Part shown: one piece after another, positions 48,487 to 60,340 of the stretch
Numbering within the stretch: the first letter of the stretch is position 1
Layout of the letters: every line of letters begins with the position of its first letter
NCBI GenBank assembly: GCA_963681505.1
Contig: OY811973.1
Location: 3,975,573-4,039,572, forward strand
Reading direction: 5' to 3'
Length of the DNA stretch: 64,000 nucleotides
Source of the DNA: Eunapius fragilis
Taxonomy: Eukaryota > Porifera > Demospongiae > Spongillida > Spongillidae
Translations under genes and position numbers: made by a program
Notes under the pieces: model-generated
Seen by the model: the letters and a program-made list of their open reading frames with translations, nothing else
The model's database searches: none
Told to the model about the DNA's origin: nothing

Positions 48487-50150
48487 CTGAACATTCAGGT
48501 AGAGGACCTGCCCATATCGAAGAAGGAACTTCAGAGACTGACTACACAAGACACACTGCTCTCAAGGGTTAATTATGTACATGGAGAGAGGGTGGCCAAA
48601 TTACGGGAAGCTCATACCTCTAGAATGCATGACCTTTTATGAGAAAAGGGATTCTTTGTGTTTTGTAGAGAATATTCTGCTCTGGCAAGGATGGATTGTC
48701 ATACCAAAACTGTTACGTGGTGCTGTTTTGGCCACTTTACATGATGGGCACCCAGGAATATGGGCTATGAGGGCGCTTGCAAGATTTTACGTGTGGTGGC
48801 CTAACATCGATGAGGAAGTGGAAATATATGTAAAGAAGTGTAGTCCTTGTCAGCAGAATCGTCCACGGGAGCCGGAAAGTCTACTTTTTGCATGGAACAC
48901 ACCAAGCTAACCTTGGTCCAGGATCCATGTAGATTATGCTGGCCCCTTTGAGGGCAAGTATTGGCTGGTAGTCATTGATGCGTTTTCAAAGTGGGTAGAG
49001 ATAAAACCAATGCACGTTTCCACTGCTGCAGTAACGATAATGGCATTGCGGGAAACTTTCTGCCGTTTTGGTTTGCCACGAGTCATAGTCTCGGACAATG
49101 GCCCCCAGTTCATAGCCTCTGAATTTAAAGACTTCTGCACTGCCAATGACATCACACACATTCGTTCGACCCCGTATCACCCAAAAACAAATGGACTGGC
49201 GGAACAGGCAGTGAGGACCTTTAAGGAGCACTTCTCAGCTACAAAGATGCATAGGGAGGATTTAGATCTGACACTGCAACGTTTCTTGATTTCCTACAGA
49301 AACACACCCCACAAGTCAACAGGCCGCTCACCAGCTGAGTTGTTGCTGGGTTGAAGAATTAGAACAAAGTTGGACCTCTTGAAAGATATAAACCACTACA
49401 TGGACAAAGCTTTAACTCAGCAAAAAGTATATCAGGATACTAGGGCCAAATTTTCATCCTTCTCAATAGGAGATTTAGTTTGGGTTGAACGACCAGAAGG
49501 AAAAGGATACGAAAGAGGTTTTTTTATGAGGAAAACTGGACCACTATCATACATTGTGAATGTTAGTGGAATTGAATGCAGGAAGCATGCCAACCAGCTA
49601 AGGAAGAGAATGGCAGAATCTGATGTAGAGAGTGAGGAAGCAGAGGTCACACACCCCAAAACTGCAGCAGAACCGGAACCGGAGTCCCAAAATCTGGAGC
49701 AGCTCCTGCACCCACACATTCCTCAACCTGTCTATCATCCAAGGAGGCAAAACCTGGACGCTGTTTCCCAACCCCACCCTCTATGCGGGATCCTTCAGTC
49801 AGACAACAAGGCAATTATCAGCCAAACGCAATACACCAACCACAACAAGATCAGTTAGAGGCAGAGGAAAGGCCAGAACCTGAGAGTGTCTCAGATCAAA
49901 CAGTGAAAGAGCCTGGGAAGGAGCTACCCAAGGGTTGGCCTCAAGGTCCTCAGCATAGCCTGGAAGGGGAGGTAAGTAATCAGGTGGATCAAAGTTCTAA
50001 CAACGTACCAACAGTCAGAACAGCGTCCACAAAAAACCAGAAGACCTCCATCTCGACCATATGGCAAGTACCGGTGGGATCCTAAAGCAAAATAAAAGGG
50101 AGAGACAGGATGTAGGGAAATGACTATACTAGTTTAATAACTTAACTATT
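48487..50150 (+). mobile_element. Gypsy-type pol fragment (integrase), broken
   Basis: A plus-strand fossil. It has the integrase zinc-binding region (LHDGHPGIWAMRALARFYVW; CSPCQQN), the catalytic core (VIDAFSKWVE, DNGPQF, HPKTNGLAEQAV) and a C-terminal tail to about 50.1 kb. Protease, reverse transcriptase and LTRs are not present; the left part lies in or beyond the gap. It is broken in a few places and probably old. Confidence 0.85.
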
Positions 50151-50227
50151 TAGGGTGTTGTGCTGTAATTAGAATTGTTCATTTATCGGTCTGATGCAGT
50201 GAGATGGTTTCCTTACATAACCTACCA

Positions 50228-52340
50228 AACGAATCATAATTGGTGTTGTGTCCAGATTCTATGACCCTCTTGGAGTCCTGTCACCATTCACAGTCCTCTT
50301 TAAGGTGCTGTTCGAGAAGCTTTGCATCAATAAGATAGACTGGGATGAGCCACTATTAGGTGAACTGCTTTCGGAATGGAAGAAGCTAGTAAATGACTTG
50401 AAGCAGGTTCGATGTGTCATCATTCCACGCTGTTACTTCAACATGGGGGAGATTAGGAGATCCTGTAGTCTTATTGGGTTCTGTGACACTTTACTTCAAG
50501 CATATGCTGCAGTTGTATACCTTTTGGTAGAGACTGGCAGTGGATGTTATGCAATGTTTTTAGCAGCAAAGATGAGAGTTTCTCCTTTGCAAGACGACAG
50601 CATTCCTCATTTGGAACTATTGGGAGCACTTCTGATATCTAGACTCTTGGCCTCCATCACATCGGCACTGAAGAGTGAGCTACAGTTGGATGCTCCTACT
50701 TTCCTCACAGATTCTAAGGTCGTGCTGTTCTGGATACAAGGCCACGACAAGGAATGGCATCAATTTGTGGAGAATCGTGTTCGAGAGATCCGTCAGTTAA
50801 GCTCTGTTGAATATTGGAGACATTGCCCAGGAAGGGACAATCCTCCTCACCACCATCAAGAGGAATTGATTTAGACACACTCGCCGCCAATGACCCAATG
50901 TGGTTGAATGGATCTACCTGGTTAAGGGATATGCCTGTGGAAGGTGACTCAATTATGGAGGAAGGGTCACTCAAGGAGTGCATGGCTGAACTTAAGGTCA
51001 AGCACCATTCCCAGTTTCATAAGGCTTTCAGTTTGTTGGTAACAAGTGGTCTGAAAACGTTGATTTGTTGTGAGAACTATAGTTCCTTACAGCGACTTCT
51101 CTGAACAACAGCATATGTCCTGAAGTTTATCAGTAATGTGAAGGCCAAGGCAAAGGGGTTGGAAGCTGCTCTAGGACCTGGGTTGGATTCCAGTGATATT
51201 GCTGCCTCAAGGCTCTTACTGGATAAAGGCTTGTCAAGAGATTTAGTTCAGGATGACAAGTTTAAGGAGTGGAAGTCACAGGTTGGGTTGTTCTTGGACA
51301 ATGCAGGAGTCTGGAGGTGCAAGGGAAGACTGGACAATGCGAACTTGTCAGCAAGTACAATGCATCCAATACTTCTACCCAATCGGCATCACTTTGTGTC
51401 TCTTCAATTGTTGGATTGTCACAGACGTGTCATGCATGGTGATGTAAAGGAGACGCTAACAGAGCTCTTGATGTCGTTCTGGATTGTGAAGGGACAGAGT
51501 GTCGTAAAGGGGTTGCACGCCAATGCACAATCTGTACACGATTCAATGGACGAGCAGATAGTGCTCCGAAGTCCCTTCCAATGCCAGAGTTTCGGGTATG
51601 AGAATGTGTGCCATTCTCCTACATTGGGTTGGACTATGCTGCATGGACCTCTGTATGTCAAGGAAAAGCAAGTTGAGGTGAAGGTCTGGATTGCATTGTT
51701 CACTTGTGCCATTAGTCGAGCTCTTCATCTGCAATTAGTGCCAGACATAGCATTTTTGAGATGCTTTAAACGGTTTGCCGCACGAAGGGGCACACCATTG
51801 AACATCGTTTCCGATAACAGCAAGACGTTGAAGTCAGTTAACAGAGAATTACTTTATATCCAGAGTGATCCAGTTATCAAGAACTTCTTTTCCCAGATCC
51901 ACATTCAATGGTGTTTTAATGTGGAGAAGATCCCGTGGTGGGACGGATTTTTTGAGCGACTTAATCAGTCGGTGAAGAATTGGTTGTAGGTAATGCCAGA
52001 CTGACAATGGATGAACTCTCAACGGTGATTGTAGAAGTAGAGGCAGTCTTGAATTCAAGGCCTCTTACGTACATAGCAGCCGAAGAGATTGAAGAATCTC
52101 TAACTCCGGCACATTTACTCACAGGGTATCGCCTAATTGGACTACCAGATGCAGAGACTGTGCTGGAGATGAGTGCGGACCCTGACTTCTTGGTATCTAG
52201 TGATCGTCCCAGCATCACTGCCCGAATGGAACATACCCAATGTCTGCTTGAGCATTTTTGGAAGCGCTGGAAGGGTGAATATCTTGTTGGACTGAGGGAC
52301 ATGCACAAATTCAACATCACATCAGGTGGTAGACACAGCA
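50228..52340 (+). mobile_element. BEL/Pao pol fragment, broken
   Basis: A plus-strand fossil of a BEL/Pao element. It has the end of reverse transcriptase and RNase H (YDPLGVLSPFTVLFKVLFEK; PHLELLGALLISRLL; TDSKVVLFWIQ), then the integrase zinc-binding region and core, and the C-terminal ALTPAHLLTG-like motif (SLTPAHLLTGYRLIG). It directly follows the Gypsy fragment. No LTR was found. Several breaks; old. Confidence 0.85.
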
Positions 52341-52347
52341 TATCAGA

Positions 52348-52905
52348 TTGTACATGTAAGGGGGCCGGGAATTGGAAACTAAGGCAATCAACACCAATAA
52401 ATGAGTGACACTCCGTTACATTCTGCCGGGTTTCCAGGCTATTGTAGTCTTATGGATTTAAATGGCTGTGTTGTTACTTGCATGCACTTTCCTTTGCTAT
52501 TTGAACCACTTAATTTACCATCGCACTCCGGCAGATGACCTACTTCAAGCAATGAACAGTATAATTCAGCATAACATTCGCGCGAAAAAACTTTGTACAC
52601 ATTCCACAGATTGTACATGTAGGGGGATTAGAAACGGAAGCAATCATAACCAATAAATGCGTGCCACTCTGGTTTCCAGGCTATTGTGGTTTTGCGGATT
52701 TAAACGGCTAGTGTGTTTCGTCGCAGATTTGCATTGTACGTTACAAGCGCCGGCTTAGTTTCTTTGTTTAAAATTTAAATTTGCAATGGTCTTGCAGCAA
52801 GGTGCATTCAACCTTGATGGGTACTAATGATAGGGAACGAATCAAAATAACTGCGGAAAGAATCGCTCTATATTACGACCGTGGGTTATCATTTTGGAAT
52901 ACATT
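52348..52905. repeat. Repeat shared with 22.2-22.8 kb, left part (split by the CACTA element)
   Basis: This is the inverted counterpart of about 22257-22830. It includes an internal duplication (two versions of a TACATGTA(A)GGGGG to TTTAAATGGCT stretch). The remainder of the repeat continues at 60251-60340 after the inserted CACTA element. It may be part of the LTR of the neighbouring minus-strand Gypsy. Confidence 0.75.
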
Positions 52906-53215
52906 CACAGCAAAAAAACCACGCGAATCATAAAATGATTTGTCAACTGATTTGTTCAGAGAATCAGAATTTGATTTCATACATGATCTGCCTGTAATTC
53001 CATACATAAAATCCATCATAATCATATGTTAAATCACAAACGGATTGTACATATGATTTGTACTGAAAAATCAACTGTAAAATCCAGCAAAATCACGCAA
53101 TGATTTTTGAATGGATTAAGCATGTGATTTTTACATAGAATCATACACAGAATCATCTTATAAATCACAATGAATGATTTTTTCAAATGATTTTTCAAAT
53201 GATCTTTTTTCACTC
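52906..53215. repeat. CACTA left subterminal repeats
   Basis: A dense field of short direct and inverted words built on AAATGATTT/AAATCAT. Such fields are the transposase-binding regions of CACTA elements. Confidence 0.75.
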
Positions 53216-53331
53216 ACAATATCACAACAGTGGTATAAATACATAAATATAAATGCATAAAATCAAGACAGCAATATAAAGGATAAGATATAAAAATGGA
53301 TACAAAACTGTTTGAAGTAGTAGAAGTAAGG

Positions 53332-54497
53332 TTACGCAGATGTAGATGCCGGGGTGTTCTTCTTTTTGCAAGCACGAGCTTTAGCAAGCGACTCAAGTCG
53401 CTTCTGCTGACAGGTTGATGTGTTAATTTCTCCCTCAATAACAGTTGGTAGTTCAGGTGTCGGTACTGTTATCTGAAGGTCTTGGCTGCCTCACTGTTGT
53501 TGGGATTCAATGTACCAACTTGTACAGCTTCCTGTACAGCCTTGTCACGAGCAATCTATTGCCAGATAAAGTGAGTACTTTAAATATATACATTCAAAAT
53601 GTACACTTACATATGTTAAACGACTTCATTTTAAGGCCAAACGACGTTTGGCTTTCTTTTCATGGTTTTCATTTATGATGGTACTGTTGCGGCGACTTGA
53701 ATAGTAGTTCTAAGCCATTCAGCCAAAGAAAGTCATTCAGCTCTGGTTATAATACATTGAATATTTACCTTTAGTCTTTTCAGAATAACTTTCCTTGGTG
53801 GGATGGTATGTTTATAAAGCTGTAAATGTGACTCCAAAGACTTCACCAGGTCACATTTTAATGCTCCATCTATCCCACCCCAAGTCAGATCTTCTAATGC
53901 AGTTGTCAGTTTCTCACTGAACTCATCGAAGACAAGTTGCACAATATTCTGCAATGACAGAACAATTCATTACTTTGTCAATATTATAGTAGGTATAACT
54001 TACCAATGGAATAATAGTTTTTCCTGATTGTGTAAAAAATCATTCAATTAGTACATGTATATGCTTGTTCAGGAGGTAGTGGTACACACTGATATACTAT
54101 TTAAAAAGGGGATAGCACCAATGCACCGTTCATATAGCAATTACAAAACAAAATTAGTATTAGTTTAAAAGATCTCGTCACATAACCGCCCCCGCATGTG
54201 TGCGGTGGGATGTATCGTGGGATTACTGCTCGTTTTCAATGATAGTACATGTAGTTTGTATAGTACGATGGTTAAAGATATGACAATAATTGTTCTTTGA
54301 AGTGACGCCAATTAATGCGCGCTTGGTAACGTACCTGCTGCCTCTCGATCTCTTTCATCGCTTGGAGTGCTGCTTTTGAGGAGTCGTTCTTCGAGATCTT
54401 CCAATCGGTGGCATACATCTTCCAACTTTTCTTCAATATCCAATAACCTGTGGCGTAAATCAGCGACATCTCTTTCTTCGCGGCCTTTCGTTGCCAT
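53332..54497 (-). CDS. Second CACTA gene: coiled-coil protein of unknown function
   Basis: Exon 1 (54335-54497) starts MATKGREERDVADLRHRL and is a charged coiled coil with leucine heptads (LLDIEEKLEDVCHRLEDLEE). Exon 2 (53769-53948) encodes IVQLVFDEFSEKLTTALEDL and ALKCDLVKSLESHLQLYKHT. Exon 3 starts at 53555 (IARDKAVQEAVQVGTLNP) and, after one frame change, ends in a lysine-rich tail (ACKKKNTPASTSA) at 53332. The phase between exons 1 and 2 does not match, so an exon may be missing. Its start is 62 bases from the oppositely directed transposase start. Plant CACTA elements encode a second, DNA-binding TNPA protein; a similar accessory role here is a guess. Confidence 0.5.
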
Positions 54498-54559
54498 GTG
54501 CTGGCTTGAACGATAATTATTTTGGTGTTACGTGGAATTTGATATATACGGTTTCAACA
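54498..54559. promoter_or_regulatory. Divergent intergenic spacer of the CACTA element
   Basis: Only 62 bases separate the two opposed start codons. It must hold both 5' leaders or a shared bidirectional promoter. A TATATA stretch lies at 54543-54548. Confidence 0.4.
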
Positions 54560-57500
54560 ATGGCAAAGCGACGTCAAACTGATTCTGCACTCTGTGATTG
54601 CCAGATGTGTAAAGGAAGGTTTTCCTACTGCTACACGACAATTAAAAGGCATCGACGGCTGTATGGTCTTGAAAATACAAGTCTACCGGCAAGCACACAA
54701 GCATCGTTTGCTTCAGAAGGTACATGTACAAACATACATACGTACTGTTAGACTTAGAGTAACCAGCAGTACTGTTAGACATAGAGTAACCAACTAATAT
54801 CCAATGTTACGGGTGCTATTATATATCAGAGTCTTGTCTGGATATTATACTAGCTTATGCCAATATATAATTATTTACATAACATTCATGCATGTAGGAA
54901 AGAGTACATGTATCTATATTTTTATACCCAATGTCCACCATAACCTATGCATACAGGACCCACAATATGGATGTTTTACTTTTATTGGGGTTCAAAGAAT
55001 GGAATTAATATTTAGTCCATGTGCCAACCAATCCCTTATGTTCATATTACAGAGCAGTTACAGAACAGCGGGGTAATGGTGAGAAATTGGATGGATTATT
55101 GTCATTTTTAATATCATTTAAATAGAGAATATGTTACTGTTTACAAGTTAACTTTGCTGCCATTCATACATGGTGAATGTAAGCATGCTTATTTTCTATA
55201 TGCATTAGATGTGAATTGCCAAGATGAAGAAATGCTAACACCAAGTACCACATCTCATGTATCTGGTGAGTGTCAATGTAGCCTCTTCATCTCAGGCTAA
55301 TTTATAATGTGTAGATGTAAATGATGTTAATGAAGATGAGAAGGAAGAAGTACAATCCAGTGACTCAGGTATACTTTGTATGCATATAGGAATGTGGATC
55401 TTTGATAAATAAGGATAATTCTTTTTAGATGAATACTTTGAACAGTTTCCAGATGATTATCATGAGTGTTGCAAGTCAGGTAAATTCACTTATTAGGATT
55501 GATATAAACGCATATTTTAAATGCACACGTATAAACAGATGAACTTGATTGTGGTGATATAAATCAGCCTGTAAGCAGTGGTTCATCTGTTGTGGAGGCA
55601 ACTGATGGTGATGATGATGGTGATGATGTTGATGATAATAATTCTAATCATGATGATGATCATGAAGTTGATGGTATTGGTAATGGTGATATTGATGACA
55701 CTGAGCCAGTGACTGAGGATAGGAGTCTAGTTAGAGAAACAGTTACAGTGCAAAATAAAAGAACTACATTAAAATTGATTTGTACCTTCCTTGTTGAAAT
55801 TTATATCAAGCACAAATTGTCACAATCCGCCATGCTATGTATTTGCAACTTGATTTACATTGTGCTGAAGATCGTAGCAAATCCTATGTACCATGTTTTT
55901 CCAACTACTCTTTATGGGGTTTTCAAGAATGCTACAGTATGTGACATTAAAAAGGAGAAATACGTTGTGTGTCCTAATGATAGCTGCAACCATCTTTATA
56001 GTTTGGAAGAGGCACAAATGCTCAAAGTTTGCAATGTAATAACATTTGGCTCTAAATGTGGAAAAGAACAATTTAAAAAACTTTTTCACAACAGAAGTGG
56101 CATCCATACAAGGTATACTACTTTATTGCACCTTCTGTGTGGCTAAAAACTATGTTTCATAAGAAAGAATTCCGTGACCTGGTTTTAAGTCCACATGAAT
56201 CAAATTTGGGTATTCAGGATGTATATGATGCAGATATGTGGAAAACCTTTTTATTCAATCCTCTTGATAATACAGAAGCCTTTCTTTCTGACCCCAAAAT
56301 ATTGCACTTTTGCTCAACATTGACTGGTTTAAGCCATATAAGCGATCCGAATACAAAGTTTCAGCTGTCATGTTGACCATACTAAACTTACCTCGTGAAG
56401 AACGTTTTAAAGACAAGTGGACTATGATTGTAGGCATCATTCCTGGTCCTACTGAGCCAAAGGGCAATATTAACACTTATCTCAAGCCACTTGTAGATGA
56501 TTTATTGTCTTTGTGGGGTGGCCTATCTTTGCACCCAGATGGAAGTATTATCAAAGCATGTTTATTAGGGATTTCAGCTGACTTACCAGCTTTAAGAAAA
56601 GGAACTCAATTTTTAGGCCACAAAGCCAATTTGGGCTGTTCAAGATGTACTTTCAGTGCTGAGAGAGAGGCATCATCAAAAGGTTCAACGGGTAATATGA
56701 GTTATTATACAAAACTTATGGCACCATCTAGAACTAAAGATCAAGTACTACAACAAGGTACTGAGTTTTGTCAAGCGAAAACTAAAGCAGAATCTTTAGA
56801 AATTCAAAAAAGGAATGGTGTACGCTATAGTGAACTTCTTAGACTGCCATATTATGACTTAGTCAGGATGTCAATAACAGATCCCATGCATACTATATGG
56901 CTGGGAATGGTTCGTAATGAAATTAAACTCTGTATTTCCAAGCTCACAAAATCACAGTTGACTCGATTCAACAGTCGCATCAAAAATATTACTGTTCCAT
57001 ATGATGTTGGACGTCTTCCCTCTGATTGGAATGATCAGAGTGATTTCAATGGGATGACAGCACAGCAGTGGAAAAACTTCGCCCTGATTTATGCCAGACC
57101 CTGCTTTTCCGGTCTTCTGCCACAAAATGCATATAAAAGCATTTGCCTACTGTGTGAAATAGTTGAACTCATTACAAAGCCAGTATTCAATGATGATGAC
57201 AATTTAAAATTGTATCGACTTTTGCATGAACACCATAAAAATTTTGAAACTGTCTATGGCAAGTGGCAAGTGTCCGTTAACTACCACATGGCATTACATA
57301 TACCAGAAGTTATTGCTGATTATGGACAACCCCAAGTATATTGGTGCTTTTTTTATGAACGAATGAATGGGATGCTTTCTGATATTTCCTGTAACAATAG
57401 AAACATTGAGCTACAAATACTCAATAGAATCTACCTTGGATGATGAGTATCTAGGCACTGTGCAACAAGAATGTGAAGATGACTCATATACAAAGGCATT

Positions 57501-58161
57501 GAGACGACTAAAAGTTTCAAATGCATGTGAAAGTAATCAGAAGTATAATGTCATCGAGCAATACAAGGCAATGCAGTCCCTTTTAAACCCTCCTGAAGAT
57601 GCTTATAGTTACTACAGAAAAATTGATAATGGAAGTGCAGCTACAGAATGGAAGGTTGTGTTCCTACATCCTAGAAAATATCACATTAAAATGAGTGAAG
57701 ATTTTTATGTTGAACTTAAAGAGTTTTGTGCCAATGTCTACGATTATGAAGTTTATTTGAGTGAGTACATTGATAAGTTTGCCAGGTGTATCGTTAATGG
57801 AGTTACATACTCATCAGATTACAACAGTTCGGACAGAGGTTCAATAGTGAAAGCAATGTTTGTTTTAACTGGAACACAAGAGCTGCATCCATATTATGGG
57901 ATTATACGTTTCTTCTTTAGAATAACCATCAGGCATAAACAACGTGAACTAGAGAATATGCCAATGGAATTTATTTACCTGGCATATGTTACATGGATGA
58001 ACTTTAAGTCACCAGAACGTGATAAACTGTCTGGATTATACATGGTGAATAAGACCCTTTATCATCATGACCGAATTATCAGTCCCAGACGATTTCTTGG
58101 CCGTTGTACTCTAGTCGAGGACAAAAGCTCTTCATTTTTTGTAACTGACATTCCACATTAA
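54560..58161 (+). CDS. CACTA/EnSpm transposase, interrupted
   Basis: Five short 5' exons have matching phases: 54560-54719, 55209-55265, 55315-55368, 55429-55479 and 55539-56112. The first holds a C-x-x-C...H zinc-finger-like start (CDCQMCKGRFSYCY). The next three are small acidic exons. The fifth is rich in Asp and leads into a helical region. From about 56113 to 58161 runs the Transposase_21-type core: DVYDADMWK, DWFKPYKRSEYKVSAVMLTI, NLPREERF, IIPGPTEPKGNINTYLKPLV, FLGHKANLGCSRC, ITDPMHTIWLG and KWQVSVNYHMALHIPEV. The reading frame changes at least three times (near 56110, near 56300 in an A-run, and near 57430), so this copy is probably inactive. The protein would cut at the terminal repeats. 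The C-terminal frame 57440-58161 is open to the stop. Confidence 0.85.
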
Positions 58162-58446
58162 ATGTTCTATTTCAGTGGTTTATATTGTGTTTGTTTTTGT
58201 TTCCATGTGCTTTTCAGTTTGTGTCTATACTTGTGTACATGCAGTGAACATTCAATAGAATATTAATCATTGTATGACCAAGAAACTTATTTGGGTGACT
58301 TCATTTGGTAGTAGCATGCAGTACATGGCAGCTGAAGAAAGTATTAACACCGCGTCCACGAGTAAAGTGGGTGAAAACGGCCAAAATTTGGGGGAGGTTT
58401 AAAATATAAAAGGTCCGCTGATTAACATTTTTCTTTTCTGACGCAG

Positions 58447-58605
58447 GATACTATTACTACAACTCTTGAGACAACATTTGATGCGTTCAGTGAGAGGACC
58501 ATTGGTCTGCCGCATGCTATCAACGAGCTGGCAAGTGACCGGTCGACATCAGTGGCATCCGATGTTTTGCTCGTCCAAAATGTTCCAAAAGTGCATAGTA
58601 TATGA
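58447..58605 (+). CDS. Possible terminal exon in the nested element
   Basis: After a pyrimidine-rich acceptor (TTTTCTGACGCAG), 52 codons stay open (ITTTLETTFDAFSERTIGLP; DRSTSVASDVLLVQNVPK) to a stop. There is no known domain and no identified upstream exon. Confidence 0.25.
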   Translation, partial: DTITTTLETTFDAFSERTIGLPHAINELASDRSTSVASDVLLVQNVPKVHSI

Positions 58606-59054
58606 ATTGAAATGAAACTGTGACTTTAGGATTGTCATTTGTGTAGAAAATCGTTTTACAAGCAAACCGTTGTATGTATCGGGGTGGACTCTATACTTTA
58701 GCGCTAGCGCGGCTGGTTAGTGAATAGGAGCGCCCAACATGTACTTCATGTAAATCAATCCATACTATACAATAAAAGTCCACTAGTCACTGTACCAGTG
58801 TTGGCTGCGAATGCACTACTTCCCTATAGTCACTGGAACCAGGCCAGCTGTACACAATGTCGCGAGGCAAACTATTCAGTTCAATAAAATAGCATATCGG
58901 TCTACACACCATGCATTGATAACGATAATAAAAATTTACTAAATGTTTGCTTTCTCTCTGACTTTTCTTTTTCTTTTTAGACTACTAACTTTGGTTTTGA
59001 TTGCTTTGTCGTGTTCAAAGGGATGTGGTAGGCAAAGTGCAACCTTGAGATTTC

Positions 59055-59519
59055 TCAAGTAATTGAACTTGAGCTTTGTGAAAGTCTGGCGCATCTAACC
59101 ACTGCTGCAAGAACGCTTTGAACCATCGTACTCCATCCTGAACCACCTGATTCCTTTAGCAACACTTCACCTTTCCTCAAATCTTCGTTAGGCAGCTTCT
59201 TCTTGGTTGCTTGGCTCCATCCAAACGCTTGCCATAGATCATGCACTGTTTCTACCTGTTTAATAGATGGCTCCGTCCCAATGGTTCGCTCCTCTTGCTC
59301 TGTTGCCTTTGCAATCTCAATTCTAGCCCTTTTCGCTGCATCTTGTTGCTCGCTGCCGGTCGATAGTCGCTTCGGACCACGTTGCCCAGAACTCCGAGCA
59401 AGCGCCACTCTAGGCTCTACCCCATCACAAGCACATCCGCATCTTTTGCATGCGCTGCCACACAATGGACATGATCCAACTTTGCATTTGCAACGATGAG
59501 GCTGTTCTGCAGAATCCAT
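59055..59519 (-). CDS. Cysteine-rich hypothetical protein in the nested element
   Basis: 154 codons from ATG 59519. The N-terminus is a compact cysteine cluster (HRCKCKVGSCPLCGSACKRC, then GCACDG), probably zinc-binding. A basic segment with a likely nuclear signal (RGPKRL, AKRARIEIAK) follows, then a helical C-terminus (VHDLWQAFGWSQATKKKLPN). No family was recognised. It could be an accessory or captured protein of the nested element. Confidence 0.5.
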   Translation of the reverse strand: MDSAEQPHRCKCKVGSCPLCGSACKRCGCACDGVEPRVALARSSGQRGPKRLSTGSEQQDAAKRARIEIAKATEQEERTIGTEPSIKQVETVHDLWQAFGWSQATKKKLPNEDLRKGEVLLKESGGSGWSTMVQSVLAAVVRCARLSQSSSSIT

Positions 59520-59929
59520 TGATCCCGTAGATTAACTATTGGTGGTTAGTTAACTGCAGTATTTGGACTGGTCCCATCAGCTTCATCGCAATTGTTTGGA
59601 GAATTGGCATTTGTTTAAAGGATAAAAACGTGATTTTTATTTCTAGCACAAGTAAGTACGTGATCGGGAAGTGTTTTAGTATTCGTATTAGCATTCAAAA
59701 TCCACTTTATACATGCCTTTTTGAGTACCGAACCGCATTATTAAAAGTATGTACATCTCTTCTACAACACATCCATTTGGTACAGGATAGATTCTTAGTA
59801 TAATTCAATAGGTTCTTGTACTAGAATTTCATATAGTGGTTACGACTGCATTACTAGCGGACCTTTTTTTTTTTTAAATGCCCCCAAATGGTGACCCAGA
59901 TTACTCGTGGATGCGGTGTTTAAAATAGT

Positions 59930-60247
59930 TGTAGTACTGATATTATAAAATGAAACAGCACTTGAAAATCGTTTGTCAAATCTTATGAAAATCAGTAAAA
60001 TCATATGATAAATATAATGTAGATTTGGGACATTATGATTTGCTAAATCATACACAAAAACATACGCGAATCAAACTCCGATTCCTGTATTGATTACAAA
60101 TCATTTCAAATATTCCGTTAGATTTTTTGAATCAATTGAACAATTACAGTTAGATTTTCCAGACACTGAAATCCATAGACAAATCAATAAAATCAATTCA
60201 AATTCAACACCAAATCAAAATATGATTCGCGCCTTTTTTTTGCTGTG
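59930..60247. repeat. CACTA right subterminal repeats
   Basis: The matching field of AAATCA/TGATTT words at the right end. Confidence 0.75.
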
Positions 60248-60250
60248 ATT

Positions 60251-60340
60251 TACCTTAAGTATAAATACCAGCCTACTACGTATCTCGCAATTTACAGAAC
60301 TAAAATATAGTACTAACCAATGAATAAGCAATAAGAATAA
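60251..60340. repeat. Repeat shared with 22.2 kb, right part
   Basis: Inverted match to about 22166-22256. It continues the repeat interrupted at 52905 by the CACTA element. Confidence 0.75.

Larger units (their letters stand above)
58347..59919. mobile_element. Nested TTA-flanked inverted-repeat element
   Basis: About 70-bp inverted ends start ACACCGCGTCCACGAGTAA (left) and ACACCGCATCCACGAGTAA (right, inverted). TTA lies on each side (58344-58346 and 59920-59922). A 3-bp TTA/TAA duplication is typical of PIF/Harbinger, but no Harbinger nuclease was recognised. It contains a 154-codon minus-strand ORF and exon-like plus-strand stretches (58447-58605 and 58981-59030), each after a good AG acceptor. 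Confidence 0.7.
52906..60247. mobile_element. CACTA/EnSpm DNA transposon, 7.3 kb
   Basis: Terminal inverted repeats of about 36 bp start CACAGCAAAAAAA and share CGCGAATCATA. They are flanked by the 3-bp duplication ATT (52903-52905 and 60248-60250). The empty site (ATACATTTACC, inverted) exists at 22.26 kb. The interior has a plus-strand transposase gene (54560-58161), a divergent minus-strand gene (53332-54497), subterminal ATGATTT-type repeats at both ends, and a nested 1.57-kb element (58347-59919). The transposase belongs to the EnSpm/CACTA superfamily. Confidence 0.9.

Noticed and set aside
48040-48549. Poly-Lys, poly-Arg and poly-Phe ORFs with unknown residues
   Set aside because: Readings of the TTC repeat and of the N-filled gap.
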